DNA of 64,000 bases from the NCBI GenBank assembly GCA_947452535.1, contig CANGCM010000001.1, positions 1 through 64,000 of the forward strand, in the 5' to 3' direction. The first letter of the stretch is position 1; each line of letters starts with the position of its first letter. Made by a program: the position numbers and the translations under genes. The notes under the pieces are model-generated. The model saw only the letters and a program-made list of their open reading frames with translations, searched no databases and was not told the origin of the DNA. This document shows positions 10,330 to 19,421 of the stretch, one piece after another. The stretch is from Burkholderiaceae bacterium (GTDB lineage: Bacteria; Pseudomonadota; Gammaproteobacteria; Burkholderiales; Burkholderiaceae).

Positions 10330-11030
10330 ACTGCCCTACGCACCATTAATTCCTTAATCTTTCCAATTGCCTTAGTGGGATTCAAATGCTTAGGACATAC
10401 GTCCACGCAATTCATAATAGTATGGCAACGGAACAAACGATATGGGTCTTCCAAGTTATCTAGACGCTGCGCAGTATCTTCATCCCGGCTATCGGCAATG
10501 AAGCGATAGGCTTGGAGCAATCCTGCAGGACCGACGAACTTGTCCGGATTCCACCAAAAAGAAGGGCATGCAGTGGAGCATGAAGCACATAGAATGCATT
10601 CATATAAACCATTTAACTCTTCACGCTCTTCAGGGCTCTGCAAGCGCTCTTTTTCAGGAGGTGGGTTGTCATTGACCAAGTAAGGCTTAATAGATAAGTA
10701 TTGCTTGAAGAACAAGGTCATATCAACAATTAAATCACGCACGACTGGCAAGCCAGGCAATGGGCGCAATGTGATTACCTTTGGTAAGCTGAGCATATTA
10801 GTCAAGCAGGCCAAGCCATTTTTACCGTTGATATTCATGGCATCCGAACCACAAACGCCCTCGCGACATGAACGGCGATAAGTAATGCTCTCATCCTGCT
10901 TCTTCAGAGAAATCAGGGCATCTAACAACATACGCTCACCCGTCAATTCGAGCTCATAGCGCTCCATGCGAGGAGCTGCATCGATATCAGGATCGTAGCG
11001 GTAAATTTCAAATATACGAATATCACTCAT
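10326..11030 (-). CDS. sdhB: Succinate dehydrogenase iron-sulfur subunit
   Basis: A 234-aa SdhB that carries electrons from FAD to quinone. All three Fe-S centres are visible: [2Fe-2S] in SCREGVCGSDAMNINGKNG with a later C, [4Fe-4S] in CILCASCSTACP, and [3Fe-4S] in CHTIMNCVDVCPKHLNP. It lies 17 bp downstream of sdhA. Confidence 0.97.
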   Translation of the reverse strand: MSDIRIFEIYRYDPDIDAAPRMERYELELTGERMLLDALISLKKQDESITYRRSCREGVCGSDAMNINGKNGLACLTNMLSLPKVITLRPLPGLPVVRDLIVDMTLFFKQYLSIKPYLVNDNPPPEKERLQSPEEREELNGLYECILCASCSTACPSFWWNPDKFVGPAGLLQAYRFIADSRDEDTAQRLDNLEDPYRLFRCHTIMNCVDVCPKHLNPTKAIGKIKELMVRRAV

Positions 11031-11047
11031 TTTTTATTTCTCTTCAC

Positions 11048-12826
11048 TTAGAAAGTGCGTTCTTTTGGAGGAAAGGATTCAACAGTCAAAGGCTTTAATT
11101 GAACAGGCTTGTAATCTAGGCGGTTACCTTCGCTATACCAAAGCGTATGCTTCATCCAATTCGCATCATCGCGCTCCTGATGATCATCATGTGAGTGAGC
11201 GCCACGGCTTTCGGTGCGGGCAGCTGCTGAAATCATCGTTGCGTTTGCAGTCTCAACTAAATTAGCAACTTCCAAAGCTTCAATACGTGCAGTATTAAAA
11301 ATGGCAGACTTGTCTTTAAGCCACAAGTGTTTAGCACGCTCAGTTAATAGCGCCATTTGACGAACGCCTTCATCCATCAACTGTTGATTACGGAATACGC
11401 CAGCATACTTTTGCATCGTCTTACGAATGTCATTTGCAACGTCTTGTGCATACTCACCAGAAGTGGAGTTATCCAGTGCTGCCATACGCGCCAATGTTTG
11501 CTCGCCTGCATTAGCAGGTAGCTTCTTAAATTCGCGATTCTTGAGATCCATTGCAACAATATGATTACCTGCCGCACGACCGAATACCAACAAATCGAGC
11601 AATGAGTTTGTACCTAAACGGTTCGCCCCATGTACAGAAACGCAAGAGCACTCGCCAATAGCATATAGGCCATTAACCACCTCGTTATGGTTGCCGTTAG
11701 CTGGCACGACTACCTGACCATTGATATTGGTTGGGATACCACCCATCTGATAATGAATCGTTGGCACAACCGGAATGGGTTCTTTCGTAACATCGACGTT
11801 GGCAAAGTTCATGCCAATTTCATAGACAGAAGGTAAGCGCTTCATGATGGTCTCAGCACCGATGTGCGTCAAATCAAGAACGACATAGTCACCATTAGGG
11901 CCGCATCCGCGCCCTTCTTTAATTTCTTGATCCATACAGCGGGATATAAAATCACGTGGAGCCAAGTCCTTATAAGTTGGCGCATAACGCTCCATGAAAC
12001 GCTCGCCATCCTTATTACGCAAGATCGCACCTTCACCACGACAGCCCTCTGTCAATAAAACCCCCGCACCAGCTACGCCAGTTGGATGAAATTGCCAGAA
12101 CTCCATGTCTTCTAATGGAATACCTGCACGGGCCGCAAGACCCATGCCATCGCCGGTATTAATAAACGCATTCGTTGAGGCATCCCAAATACGGCCAGCC
12201 CCTCCAGTTGCCATCAAGACAACCTTCGCTTCAAGAATATAGACTTCACCAGTTTCCATCTCGAGAGCAGTAACACCGACGATATCGCCAGCATCATCAC
12301 GAATGAGATCGAGCGCTAACCACTCAACAAAAAAGTTTGTTTTTGCACGCACATTACGCTGGTACAAGGTATGCAACATGGCATGACCGGTTCGATCAGC
12401 TGCAGCGCAAGCACGTTGCACAGGCTTCTCACCATAATTTGCCGTGTGGCCACCAAAGGGGCGCTGATAAATCGTGCCATCAGGGTTGCGGTCAAAGGGC
12501 ATTCCAAAATGCTCAAGCTCGTAGACCACCTTAGGCGCTTCGCGACACATGAACTCGATCACGTCTTGATCACCCAACCAGTCAGAGCCCTTGATGGTGT
12601 CATAGAAGTGATAGTGCCAGTTATCTTCACTCATGTTACCCAGCGAGGCCCCAATGCCACCTTGAGCAGCAACAGTATGCGAGCGAGTCGGAAAAACTTT
12701 GCTGAGTACCGCAACATTCAAGCCGGCTTCAGCTAATTGCAAAGAAGCACGCATACCCGAACCACCAGCACCAATAATTACCGCGTCAAAACGTCGGCGT
12801 GGCAATACTTTTTTAATCTCGGACAT
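11048..12826 (-). CDS. sdhA: Succinate dehydrogenase flavoprotein subunit
   Basis: Catalytic subunit of complex II. The FAD dinucleotide fold is at the N terminus (FDAVIIGAGGSGMRASLQLAEAG), the histidine that bonds FAD lies in the SHTVAAQGGIGASLGN segment, and active-site segments HPTGVAGAGVLLTEGCRGEGA and ALYAIGECSCVSVHGANRLG-like sequence follow. I start at M17 of the track ORF (MSEIKKVLPRRRFDAV, ATG 12824-12826), because the longer form would overlap sdhD; from here the gap to sdhD is 4 bp. Length is 592 aa, as usual. Confidence 0.96.
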   Translation of the reverse strand: MSEIKKVLPRRRFDAVIIGAGGSGMRASLQLAEAGLNVAVLSKVFPTRSHTVAAQGGIGASLGNMSEDNWHYHFYDTIKGSDWLGDQDVIEFMCREAPKVVYELEHFGMPFDRNPDGTIYQRPFGGHTANYGEKPVQRACAAADRTGHAMLHTLYQRNVRAKTNFFVEWLALDLIRDDAGDIVGVTALEMETGEVYILEAKVVLMATGGAGRIWDASTNAFINTGDGMGLAARAGIPLEDMEFWQFHPTGVAGAGVLLTEGCRGEGAILRNKDGERFMERYAPTYKDLAPRDFISRCMDQEIKEGRGCGPNGDYVVLDLTHIGAETIMKRLPSVYEIGMNFANVDVTKEPIPVVPTIHYQMGGIPTNINGQVVVPANGNHNEVVNGLYAIGECSCVSVHGANRLGTNSLLDLLVFGRAAGNHIVAMDLKNREFKKLPANAGEQTLARMAALDNSTSGEYAQDVANDIRKTMQKYAGVFRNQQLMDEGVRQMALLTERAKHLWLKDKSAIFNTARIEALEVANLVETANATMISAAARTESRGAHSHDDHQERDDANWMKHTLWYSEGNRLDYKPVQLKPLTVESFPPKERTF

Positions 12827-12830
12827 TAAC

Positions 12831-13196
12831 TTACACTTTCCACAAAATTTGTATGGCATATGCCGCACAGGCAACGAGATATAGAACCGTTAACACCTGA
12901 AGCGTTAAACGAATACTGACAGGCTTGATGTAATCCATCCAGATATCACGGATACCAATCCAGGCGTGATAGAACAGGCTAATGAAGAACAACAAGGTTA
13001 AAAGCTTCATGAGCTGATTGCTGAATAAAGAGGCCCAACCTTCATAAGTTGCGCTGCCTGCAATGCAATAGTCAAGCAATAAAACAATCGTGAAAACCAC
13101 CATCACAACGGCAGTGGCACGCTGAATAATCCACTCCTTAAGACCGTAATGAGCACCTACAACTAAGCGCTTCGGTCCAATTTGATGAATAGGCAT
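12831..13196 (-). CDS. sdhD: Succinate dehydrogenase membrane anchor SdhD
   Basis: A 121-aa protein with three membrane helices (about residues 24-46, 58-80 and 95-118). The likely haem-ligand histidine is in SLFYHAWIGIRDIWMDYIKP, typical of SdhD. Together with SdhC it binds haem b and quinone. It lies between sdhC and sdhA. Confidence 0.93.
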   Translation of the reverse strand: MPIHQIGPKRLVVGAHYGLKEWIIQRATAVVMVVFTIVLLLDYCIAGSATYEGWASLFSNQLMKLLTLLFFISLFYHAWIGIRDIWMDYIKPVSIRLTLQVLTVLYLVACAAYAIQILWKV

Positions 13197-13211
13197 TTGA
13201 TTTCCTTATGA

Positions 13212-13631
13212 TTAGTAGAGGTCGAATAACTTGAGACCAACAATCGCCGTCAAAGCGAGGCCTAAGAGGAAAACAATGATGGCCGAGCGATTCGCGTCTA
13301 CTTTTTCAACGCCAATTTCGAGGTCCAGCAAGAGATAACGAATACCGGCACAGAAATGGTGCAAAAATGACCAGATCAAGCCAAGGATCATAATTTTGAC
13401 CAGAGGATGACCGGTGATAGCCTGGAATTTTTGATAGCTGATCTCCGAAGCAAGGCTTTGGTCCAAGAGGTAGAGCAAAAAAGGCAACATTAAAAACAAT
13501 GCCGCACCACTAACGCGATGGAGAATGGATACTTTTCCAGCCCAAGGAAGGCGGTACTGAATCAACTGGGCCAGACCAATATTTCGGAAAATAGGCCTAT
13601 CTTTTTTTATGTCCTGCTGTGCATCAACCAT
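13212..13631 (-). CDS. sdhC: Succinate dehydrogenase cytochrome b556 subunit SdhC
   Basis: First gene of the sdh operon. From the ATG at 13629-13631 the protein has 139 aa and three membrane helices; the family motif RPIFRNIGLAQLIQYRLPWAGKVSILHRVSGAALF includes the conserved HR[VI]SG, and the haem histidine lies in SFLHHFCAGIRYLLLD. The track starts at a TTG four codons earlier. The 142-bp upstream region, towards gntR, must contain the operon promoter, but I could not single out a convincing -35/-10 pair. Confidence 0.94.
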   Translation of the reverse strand: MVDAQQDIKKDRPIFRNIGLAQLIQYRLPWAGKVSILHRVSGAALFLMLPFLLYLLDQSLASEISYQKFQAITGHPLVKIMILGLIWSFLHHFCAGIRYLLLDLEIGVEKVDANRSAIIVFLLGLALTAIVGLKLFDLY

Positions 13632-13773
13632 GGGCAATCTCAATCTTTCGGTGGAGCTTCATTGTGGTTTTGTTGTATCGCAACATATTCTATTGGAAAC
13701 CTTGGGGTTAGAGGGGACTTTTTAGCGTTTTAAGGGGTTAAATAGTGGTTTTTACTGATTTCGAGTGTACTAC

Positions 13774-14502
13774 CTAGTTCAATTTATTGTCGTAGTGCTG
13801 ATCAGAAGTGTCATATCTGGCATGCCGAATTTCTACCGGTTTATTGTCGTAAGTAAAGGCCACACGCTCTACTGATAGCAAGGGAGATCCAATGGGGATT
13901 TGAAGATGAAGGGCGAGATTCTCATCGGCCAATACAGCCTTAATTTGTTCCTCGGCACGCACCATATGGGTTGCGTACTCACTCTCATAAAAGGCATAAA
14001 CGGGGCCAGACCAGGCGTTGAGCATATCTAGCGTGAGGCCCTTAAAGCGCCCTTCTGGCAGCCAAATCTCTTCGAAAACAATGGGTTTACCTGCATAACT
14101 TTGTACTCGATCAATTCGAATAATGGGGTCGCCTGCCTTTAATTTAAGCAATTGGGCGATGTGGGAATCAGATTTGCCACATTCGCAGACTAAAAATTGG
14201 TTTTTTAGCTGAAGTTTTTCTCCAGAATCTGGCTCGAGGCGCAAGAAGCGATACTGCCAATCTTCTTCTTGGTGGGTGGCAACAAAAGTACCCTTGCCTT
14301 GACGTCTTACCAATAAATTTTGGGCGGCCAACTCATCAATTGCCTTGCGAACCGTACCCTGGCTGACGGCATAACGAACCGCAAGCTCCATTTCGCTAGG
14401 AATAGCGTCCCCAGGCAACCATTCAGCTGCTTGCAAACTAGCCAGAATCATTGCCTTGATTTGCTCATAGAGCGGGCTAAAGGAGGCGATTGGTTCGGAC
14501 AT
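13774..14502 (-). CDS. GntR-family (HutC-type) regulator, likely of TCA genes
   Basis: A 242-aa regulator with an N-terminal winged helix (about 10-75: AMILASLQAAEWLPGDAIPSEMELAVRYAVSQGTVRKAIDEL) and a C-terminal UTRA ligand domain (about 95-235). It lies between sdhC and the divergent mdh, the place where Burkholderiales carry a GntR gene, so control of sdh/gltA/mdh is a reasonable inference. A perfect 12-bp palindrome lies upstream of both this gene and mdh. Start chosen at the ATG 14500-14502; the track begins at a TTG three codons earlier. The effector is unknown. Confidence 0.88.
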   Translation of the reverse strand: MSEPIASFSPLYEQIKAMILASLQAAEWLPGDAIPSEMELAVRYAVSQGTVRKAIDELAAQNLLVRRQGKGTFVATHQEEDWQYRFLRLEPDSGEKLQLKNQFLVCECGKSDSHIAQLLKLKAGDPIIRIDRVQSYAGKPIVFEEIWLPEGRFKGLTLDMLNAWSGPVYAFYESEYATHMVRAEEQIKAVLADENLALHLQIPIGSPLLSVERVAFTYDNKPVEIRHARYDTSDQHYDNKLN

Positions 14503-14559
14503 CAGTGTCAAATTAACTCTAAGACTGCTTGTATTGGATAAAATTACTTATATCTCATA

Positions 14560-14571
14560 TCTTATATAAGA
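14560..14571. promoter_or_regulatory. Perfect 12-bp palindrome, candidate GntR operator
   Basis: TCTTATATAAGA is its own reverse complement. It ends 2 bp before the -35 box of the mdh promoter and starts 58 bp upstream of the gntR ATG, so a bound regulator could act on mdh and on its own gene. HutC-type regulators bind short AT-rich palindromes of this kind. The preceding sequence CTTATATCTCATAT holds a partial copy. Confidence 0.6.
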
Positions 14572-14573
14572 CA

Positions 14574-14603
14574 TTGACAGTGTAAATGTAAAGTGCCTAC
14601 ACT
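14574..14603 (+). promoter_or_regulatory. Sigma70 promoter of mdh
   Basis: A perfect -35 box TTGACA (14574-14579) and a -10 box TACACT (14598-14603) are 18 bp apart. The start site would be about 14610, giving an mdh leader of roughly 50 nt. Confidence 0.7.
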
Positions 14604-14661
14604 TGAATGGATAATAGAAAAAGATTTCGATAATTAACCTCAACTGGAGTTATTAGTAAAA

Positions 14662-15651
14662 ATGGCAAAAGCCCCAATGCGTGTTGCAGTCACCGGTGCA
14701 GCCGGTCAAATCGGTTATTCCCTTCTCTTTCGTATAGCCAATGGTGATATGTTGGGCAAGGATCAGCCAGTCATTCTCCAGTTACTTGAGATTCCTGATG
14801 AAAAGGCTCAAAAGGCTTTGGCCGGTGTCATGATGGAATTAGATGATTGCGCATTCCCATTATTGGCTGGCATGTCCGCTCACTCTGATCCAAAGACAGC
14901 ATTCAAGGACATTGACGTTGCTTTATTGGTCGGTGCACGTCCACGCGGCCCAGGCATGGAGCGCAAAGATCTACTCTCAGCCAATGCCCAAATCTTTACA
15001 GCACAAGGTAAGGCAATCAATGCTGTAGCCAAGAGGACTGTAAAAGTCTTGGTTGTTGGCAACCCAGCCAATACCAATGCATACATCGCTATGAAATCTG
15101 CTCCAGATATTCCCGCGAAAAACTTCACAGCCATGTTGCGCTTAGATCACAACCGTGCGCTCTCGCAGTTGGCAAGCAAGCTAAATAAACCTGTTGCCGA
15201 TATCGAGCAATTAATTGTTTGGGGCAACCACAGCCCAACGATGTATCCAGACTACCGCTTCGCAACCGTTGAAGGTAAATCCGTTAAAGGTAGCATCAAC
15301 GATGCGGCCTGGAATAAAGATACTTTCATTCCTACCGTGGGTAAACGTGGTGCAGCCATTATTGATGCGCGAGGTCTCTCTTCTGCGGCTTCAGCAGCCA
15401 ATGCGGCAATCGATCACGTTCGTGACTGGGTTCTGGGCACGAATGGCAAATGGGTCACTATGGGCATTCCATCTAAAGGCGAATACGGCATTCCAGCTGA
15501 AGTGATCTATGGCTATCCCGTGGTTTGCGAAAACGGTGAATACAAGATGATTGAAGGCCTAGAGATTGATGAATTTTCACGTGAACGCATGAATCACACT
15601 CTGAATGAATTACTTGAAGAGCAGGCTGGCGTTAAGCATCTCCTCTCATAA
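14662..15651 (+). CDS. mdh: Malate dehydrogenase
   Basis: A 329-aa NAD-dependent malate dehydrogenase of the cytosolic-like type found in Burkholderiales. The Rossmann motif is [17 protein letters not shown], the substrate arginine loop is [16 protein letters not shown], and the catalytic His is H190 in [11 protein letters not shown]. It is transcribed divergently from gntR and the sdh-gltA run, so the locus covers several TCA steps under what is probably shared control. Confidence 0.96.
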   Translation: MAKAPMRVAVTGAAGQIGYSLLFRIANGDMLGKDQPVILQLLEIPDEKAQKALAGVMMELDDCAFPLLAGMSAHSDPKTAFKDIDVALLVGARPRGPGMERKDLLSANAQIFTAQGKAINAVAKRTVKVLVVGNPANTNAYIAMKSAPDIPAKNFTAMLRLDHNRALSQLASKLNKPVADIEQLIVWGNHSPTMYPDYRFATVEGKSVKGSINDAAWNKDTFIPTVGKRGAAIIDARGLSSAASAANAAIDHVRDWVLGTNGKWVTMGIPSKGEYGIPAEVIYGYPVVCENGEYKMIEGLEIDEFSRERMNHTLNELLEEQAGVKHLLS

Positions 15652-15665
15652 AGCATCCTTTATTT

Positions 15666-16040
15666 ATGAATCGAACTCTTCTCATCATTAGCATTGCAGT
15701 GACTGGGCTCTTGGGCTCAGTACCGGCTTTTGCTAATGAAGAAGTATCAACTTGGACATGCAACGAAAGCAAACAATTTAAAACGTCAGGTACAACAGAT
15801 TTGATTCGCCTAAGCTGGGAATCAAAAACGTTTGACTTAAAGCGTGAGAATTCGTTGCCGGGTAGCTTGCGTTATAAGAACGCTACTTCTGGACATGATC
15901 TTGTGGTGTTAGGCAATAAAGCCATGTTATTCAACATTAAATTAGGAACTCGCCTGGCTGACTTTTGTCAAACGGCTGAAATGAAAACTGGCAAACTTCC
16001 TCATTTATTTGCCAATACAGAGCCATTTACGCAGAATTAA
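15666..16040 (+). CDS. Secreted protein, MliC-like (possible lysozyme inhibitor)
   Basis: A 124-aa protein with a clear signal peptide (MNRTLLIISIAVTGLLGSVPAFA) and two cysteines in the mature part. The mature sequence pattern, W-T-C near the start, then LPGSLRYKNATSGHDLVVLGNKAMLF and a final C, resembles the C-type lysozyme inhibitor fold (MliC/PliC: cysteine, SG.RY, GN.A.L, cysteine). The match is by eye only and the spacing is loose. It starts 14 bp after mdh and ends before a strong terminator, so it may be co-transcribed with mdh. Otherwise a secreted protein of unknown function. Confidence 0.5.
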   Translation: MNRTLLIISIAVTGLLGSVPAFANEEVSTWTCNESKQFKTSGTTDLIRLSWESKTFDLKRENSLPGSLRYKNATSGHDLVVLGNKAMLFNIKLGTRLADFCQTAEMKTGKLPHLFANTEPFTQN

Positions 16041-16074
16041 TAACAGGATTGATTTCCTGCTGCAGCTTCAAGTT

Positions 16075-16101
16075 AAAAAGCCGAGAATTTCTCGGCTTTT
16101 T
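16075..16101. terminator. Bidirectional Rho-independent terminator
   Basis: AAAAAGCCGAG and CTCGGCTTTTT form an 11-bp perfect stem around the loop AATTT. The A and T tracts make it work on both strands, between the mdh unit (+) and the DUF2863 gene (-). Confidence 0.88.
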
Positions 16102-16132
16102 AACTATTTACTCTGAACTGATCTTCGATTGT

Positions 16133-17344
16133 CTAATGAAACAAGGGTTGCTGTGTTGGGGCATCCTCTGGTAGCTCGGCATGCACGGCATCTCCTGATC
16201 GATCAGGAAACAGTGGAGCACCACAATCATCACAAAGCTCTGGATCAAAAAGCATTGCGTGACGGAAGACATCTTCTACGCCCGCATCATGAAGTGCATC
16301 GGCAATTCTCTTCATAGGGCTTTCGTCATCAGATAAATCATTTAATGCATCATTAGCAACACTTTCGCGGTCGTACAGAGGCCAGATTACACCGTAGATA
16401 ACCTCTGAAGAGCCCTTTAAGTTAAAGGAGATGCGATATTCATCTGCCTGATCCTCACCAAAAGCACCAACCACACAGGAGATACCAGCAGGCAAGACTC
16501 CGAGAGTACTCTCTAAGAAATTCACGGCAGCTCTGATGCTTAATGGGCGCACCTGCTTATCTGCCAAGCGGCAGTTAGTAAAGTAGGCTTCTGGTAACAA
16601 AAGCTCAAATTCACAGCCAGGCAAAAGGGCGGCGACATGCTCCTGCATTGCATTTTGCCATCCGATAAAACTGACGCCACGCTCCTGTCTCGTTGGTGCC
16701 TCTGCTTGCCAGCGAAATAATGGCGAGCCAGAAGGTGCGGCGATTGCGGCAATGATGAAGCGTGGATCAGCTAAAACGGCAATCGTTTCAGACATCTCTC
16801 GTAGCTCTAACTTGATCTCACTAGCAGTAATAGCTGCCGTTGCCAAAGCTTCAGTTAATAAACGAGTTTGACAATGCGAATGTGGCATTTGATCAATACT
16901 GTAGAGCCATGGAACAATTGCTAGGCGTGCATCTGCAGAAGCAATTGCATTATGTAATGCGGCAGCTGTGTTTTGAACCACGTTAACGGGCAAAGCACCA
17001 GATGGGATTTGATAACGAGTGTGAGCAACGATTGGTAGGGCCAACAACAACACATCCCAATTCTGACCTTCATGCTCCATGACTAAAGATTCCGCTAGTG
17101 TCTCGGCGCAATCAGCAAGCACTTCAAAGGCCACCGAATTTATTCGGAAAGTCTGATCTAAGGCAGCATCAATGGCATTCTGGTTTTGACTTTTCAATAA
17201 ACGCATTAAACGAACATTTAAACGATCTTCCCAAAACTGATCTTCAATATGACTGCCGGAAGCAGCTAAGGAGATAGCGTCAGCCACCAATCGCTCTACA
17301 TCTGGTGAAGAGCGTTGCGAGGATTTAGTGCGATGAACGGCCAT
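16133..17344 (-). CDS. DUF2863 family protein
   Basis: A 403-aa soluble protein, apparently the betaproteobacterial DUF2863 family of unknown function. I recognise it by the overall pattern (DVERLVADAISLAASGSHIEDQFWEDRL near the N terminus, TRYQIPSGALPVNVVQNTAAALHNA in the middle). The C terminus carries CDDCGAPLFPDRSGD, a short CxxC element, then a Glu/Pro tail. No membrane segment or signal peptide is seen. It precedes yaaA on the same strand (11-bp gap). Confidence 0.75.
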   Translation of the reverse strand: MAVHRTKSSQRSSPDVERLVADAISLAASGSHIEDQFWEDRLNVRLMRLLKSQNQNAIDAALDQTFRINSVAFEVLADCAETLAESLVMEHEGQNWDVLLLALPIVAHTRYQIPSGALPVNVVQNTAAALHNAIASADARLAIVPWLYSIDQMPHSHCQTRLLTEALATAAITASEIKLELREMSETIAVLADPRFIIAAIAAPSGSPLFRWQAEAPTRQERGVSFIGWQNAMQEHVAALLPGCEFELLLPEAYFTNCRLADKQVRPLSIRAAVNFLESTLGVLPAGISCVVGAFGEDQADEYRISFNLKGSSEVIYGVIWPLYDRESVANDALNDLSDDESPMKRIADALHDAGVEDVFRHAMLFDPELCDDCGAPLFPDRSGDAVHAELPEDAPTQQPLFH

Positions 17345-17355
17345 GGTGCACTCCT

Positions 17356-18132
17356 CTACTTTCTTTCGGGACGTCTAAATAATGGTTTTTGGGGCTTAGA
17401 TTCAGAGGCGACATATTTATAGCCATCCAAATTAAAGCCCTTCAAATCTTCAGGATCAATAATCCGATTTTCAACAACATAACGAGCCATTAATCCTCTA
17501 GCTCGCTTGGCATAAAAAGAAATAATTTTGTACTTCCCATCCTTGGCATCCTGAAATACCGGAGAAATGACTGGGCATTCCAAACTCATAGGCTGCAGTA
17601 CTTTGAAATACTCCTCTGATGCGAGATTGAGTAAGACGGGCTTCTTTTGCTTCTCAAGGATTTTCTTTAAGGAATTGGTAACTCGCTCACCCCAGAAAGC
17701 ATAGAGATCTTTACCTCTTGGATTCTTAAAGGCAGTTCCCATTTCCAGGCGGTAAGCTTGCATCAAATCTAGGGGTCTAAGAGCACCATAAAGACCTGAA
17801 AGTATCCTTAGATGGTCCTGAGCAAAATCAAGCGCCTTCGCATTGAGCGTCTTCACGTCAAAACCATCATAGACATCGCCGTCAAAGGCATAAATTGCGG
17901 GCTTACTGTTTTCTTCTGTGAATTTCTTGGACCAATCACGGTAGCGCCCAACGTTCAGAACCGCCAATTGATCGGATAAACCCATCAAATCAGCGACCTC
18001 TTGGGGAGAAAGCTTCTTCAGGTCAGAGATCAGCTTTGCCGATTCGGAGGCAAACTCAGGTAAGGTGGGTGACTTGACCTTAGTCGGGGTTTTGTAATCT
18101 AAGGATTTAGCAGGTGAAAGGACAATCAGCAT
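17356..18132 (-). CDS. yaaA: Peroxide stress protein YaaA (DUF328)
   Basis: A 258-aa YaaA homologue, starting [16 protein letters not shown] as in the family and ending with the conserved block [25 protein letters not shown]. coli YaaA limits free iron and damage during peroxide stress; the biochemistry is not firmly settled. It starts divergently from an aminotransferase gene 68 bp away. Confidence 0.92.
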   Translation of the reverse strand: MLIVLSPAKSLDYKTPTKVKSPTLPEFASESAKLISDLKKLSPQEVADLMGLSDQLAVLNVGRYRDWSKKFTEENSKPAIYAFDGDVYDGFDVKTLNAKALDFAQDHLRILSGLYGALRPLDLMQAYRLEMGTAFKNPRGKDLYAFWGERVTNSLKKILEKQKKPVLLNLASEEYFKVLQPMSLECPVISPVFQDAKDGKYKIISFYAKRARGLMARYVVENRIIDPEDLKGFNLDGYKYVASESKPQKPLFRRPERK

Positions 18133-18200
18133 GGCACAATTTGAGAATGAATTTCCCCTATTCTAGCGACTACCCATCTTATTTGCCTTAAACCGCCCAT

Positions 18201-19403
18201 ATGGATCAAAGCCACCTACTGACACCCGCAATTCCAAGTCGCCTCCCTCAGGTGGGTACAACGGTTTTTACGATCATGTCAGGATTAGCATCGAAACACC
18301 AAGCAATTAACTTGGGGCAAGGTTTTCCAGACTTTTCTTGCGACAGAGACTTAATTTCTGAAGTCAATGCGGCAATGCTAGCTGATCACAATCAATATCC
18401 ACCCATGACAGGGATTGAAGAGTTACGCAATGGCGTAGCGCAGAAGATTGCTTCCTTATACGGTCATCACTATGATCCAGAAACGGAGATTACGATCACA
18501 GCTGGTGGCACTCAAGGAATCATGACGGCCATATTGTCATGTGTTGGCCCAAGCGATGAGGTTGTCATTATTGAGCCAGCTTATGACAGCTATCGCCCAT
18601 CGATTGATTTGGCTGGCGGGAAAACTGTAGCGGTATCCTTAATTACCAACCGGGATGAACAGGGGCATGTGAATTCCTATTCAATCCCTTGGGATAATCT
18701 CGCCAATGCAATCACTCTAAAAACACGACTCCTGATTATTAATACGCCACACAATCCTACGGGGATGACGTGGGAAACTTCTGATCTTGATCGCTTGGCG
18801 AAATTACTTGAGAACACGAACGCACTCCTCTTGAGCGATGAGGTGTATGAGCACATGGTGTTTGACGGCCATACACATCAAAGCATTGCAAGTCACCCTG
18901 CTCTAGCCGCAAGAAGCTTTTTGATTTCGAGCTTTGGTAAAACCTATCACGTGACTGGCTGGAAAATTGGTTATGTAGCGGCACCTTCAGCGATGATGAA
19001 AGAGTTTCGTAAGGTGCATCAATTCAATGTCTTTACAGTGAATACGCCGATGCAATATGGCTTAGCTAAGTACTTACAAAACGCAGATCACTATCTAAGT
19101 CTATCCTCTTTTTATCAATCTAAACGGGATTACTTCAAAAGTGGTTTGCAAAATACCGCATTCAAATTACTGCCCGCTCCAGCAACCTACTTCCAATGCG
19201 TTAACTACTCAGATCTGAACATTCCTCAATCCAAATTGAGTGAAGCCGATTTTTGCGCTTGGCTCACTACGAAGATTGGTGTAGCCGCAATCCCCGTTTC
19301 TGCTTTTTATGCCACCCCCGTTCAGTCCGGTGTCATTCGTTTTTGTTTTGCCAAAAAAGAACAAACGCTTTCCAATGCATTAAAGCGTTTACAAACTCTA
19401 TAA
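18201..19403 (+). CDS. PLP-dependent aminotransferase, fold type I (methionine/kynurenine aminotransferase-like)
   Basis: A 400-aa class I/II aminotransferase. Motifs include LGQGFPDFSCD at the N terminus, NTPHNPTGMTWE, LLSDEVYEHMVFDG and the PLP lysine in SSFGKTYHVTGWKIGYVAAP. The pattern is closest to the YbdL/MtnE-like group that transaminates methionine and aromatic amino acids, but substrate cannot be read from the sequence. The GST gene follows 18 bp downstream on the same strand. Confidence 0.85.
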   Translation: MDQSHLLTPAIPSRLPQVGTTVFTIMSGLASKHQAINLGQGFPDFSCDRDLISEVNAAMLADHNQYPPMTGIEELRNGVAQKIASLYGHHYDPETEITITAGGTQGIMTAILSCVGPSDEVVIIEPAYDSYRPSIDLAGGKTVAVSLITNRDEQGHVNSYSIPWDNLANAITLKTRLLIINTPHNPTGMTWETSDLDRLAKLLENTNALLLSDEVYEHMVFDGHTHQSIASHPALAARSFLISSFGKTYHVTGWKIGYVAAPSAMMKEFRKVHQFNVFTVNTPMQYGLAKYLQNADHYLSLSSFYQSKRDYFKSGLQNTAFKLLPAPATYFQCVNYSDLNIPQSKLSEADFCAWLTTKIGVAAIPVSAFYATPVQSGVIRFCFAKKEQTLSNALKRLQTL

Positions 19404-19421
19404 AAGATAAAGGAACTCATA

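Noticed and set aside
11048-12874. Long start of sdhA in the ORF track (MPVRHMPYKFCGKCK...)
   Set aside because: It would overlap sdhD; the added residues are not family sequence. The ATG at 12826 leaves a normal 4-bp gap.
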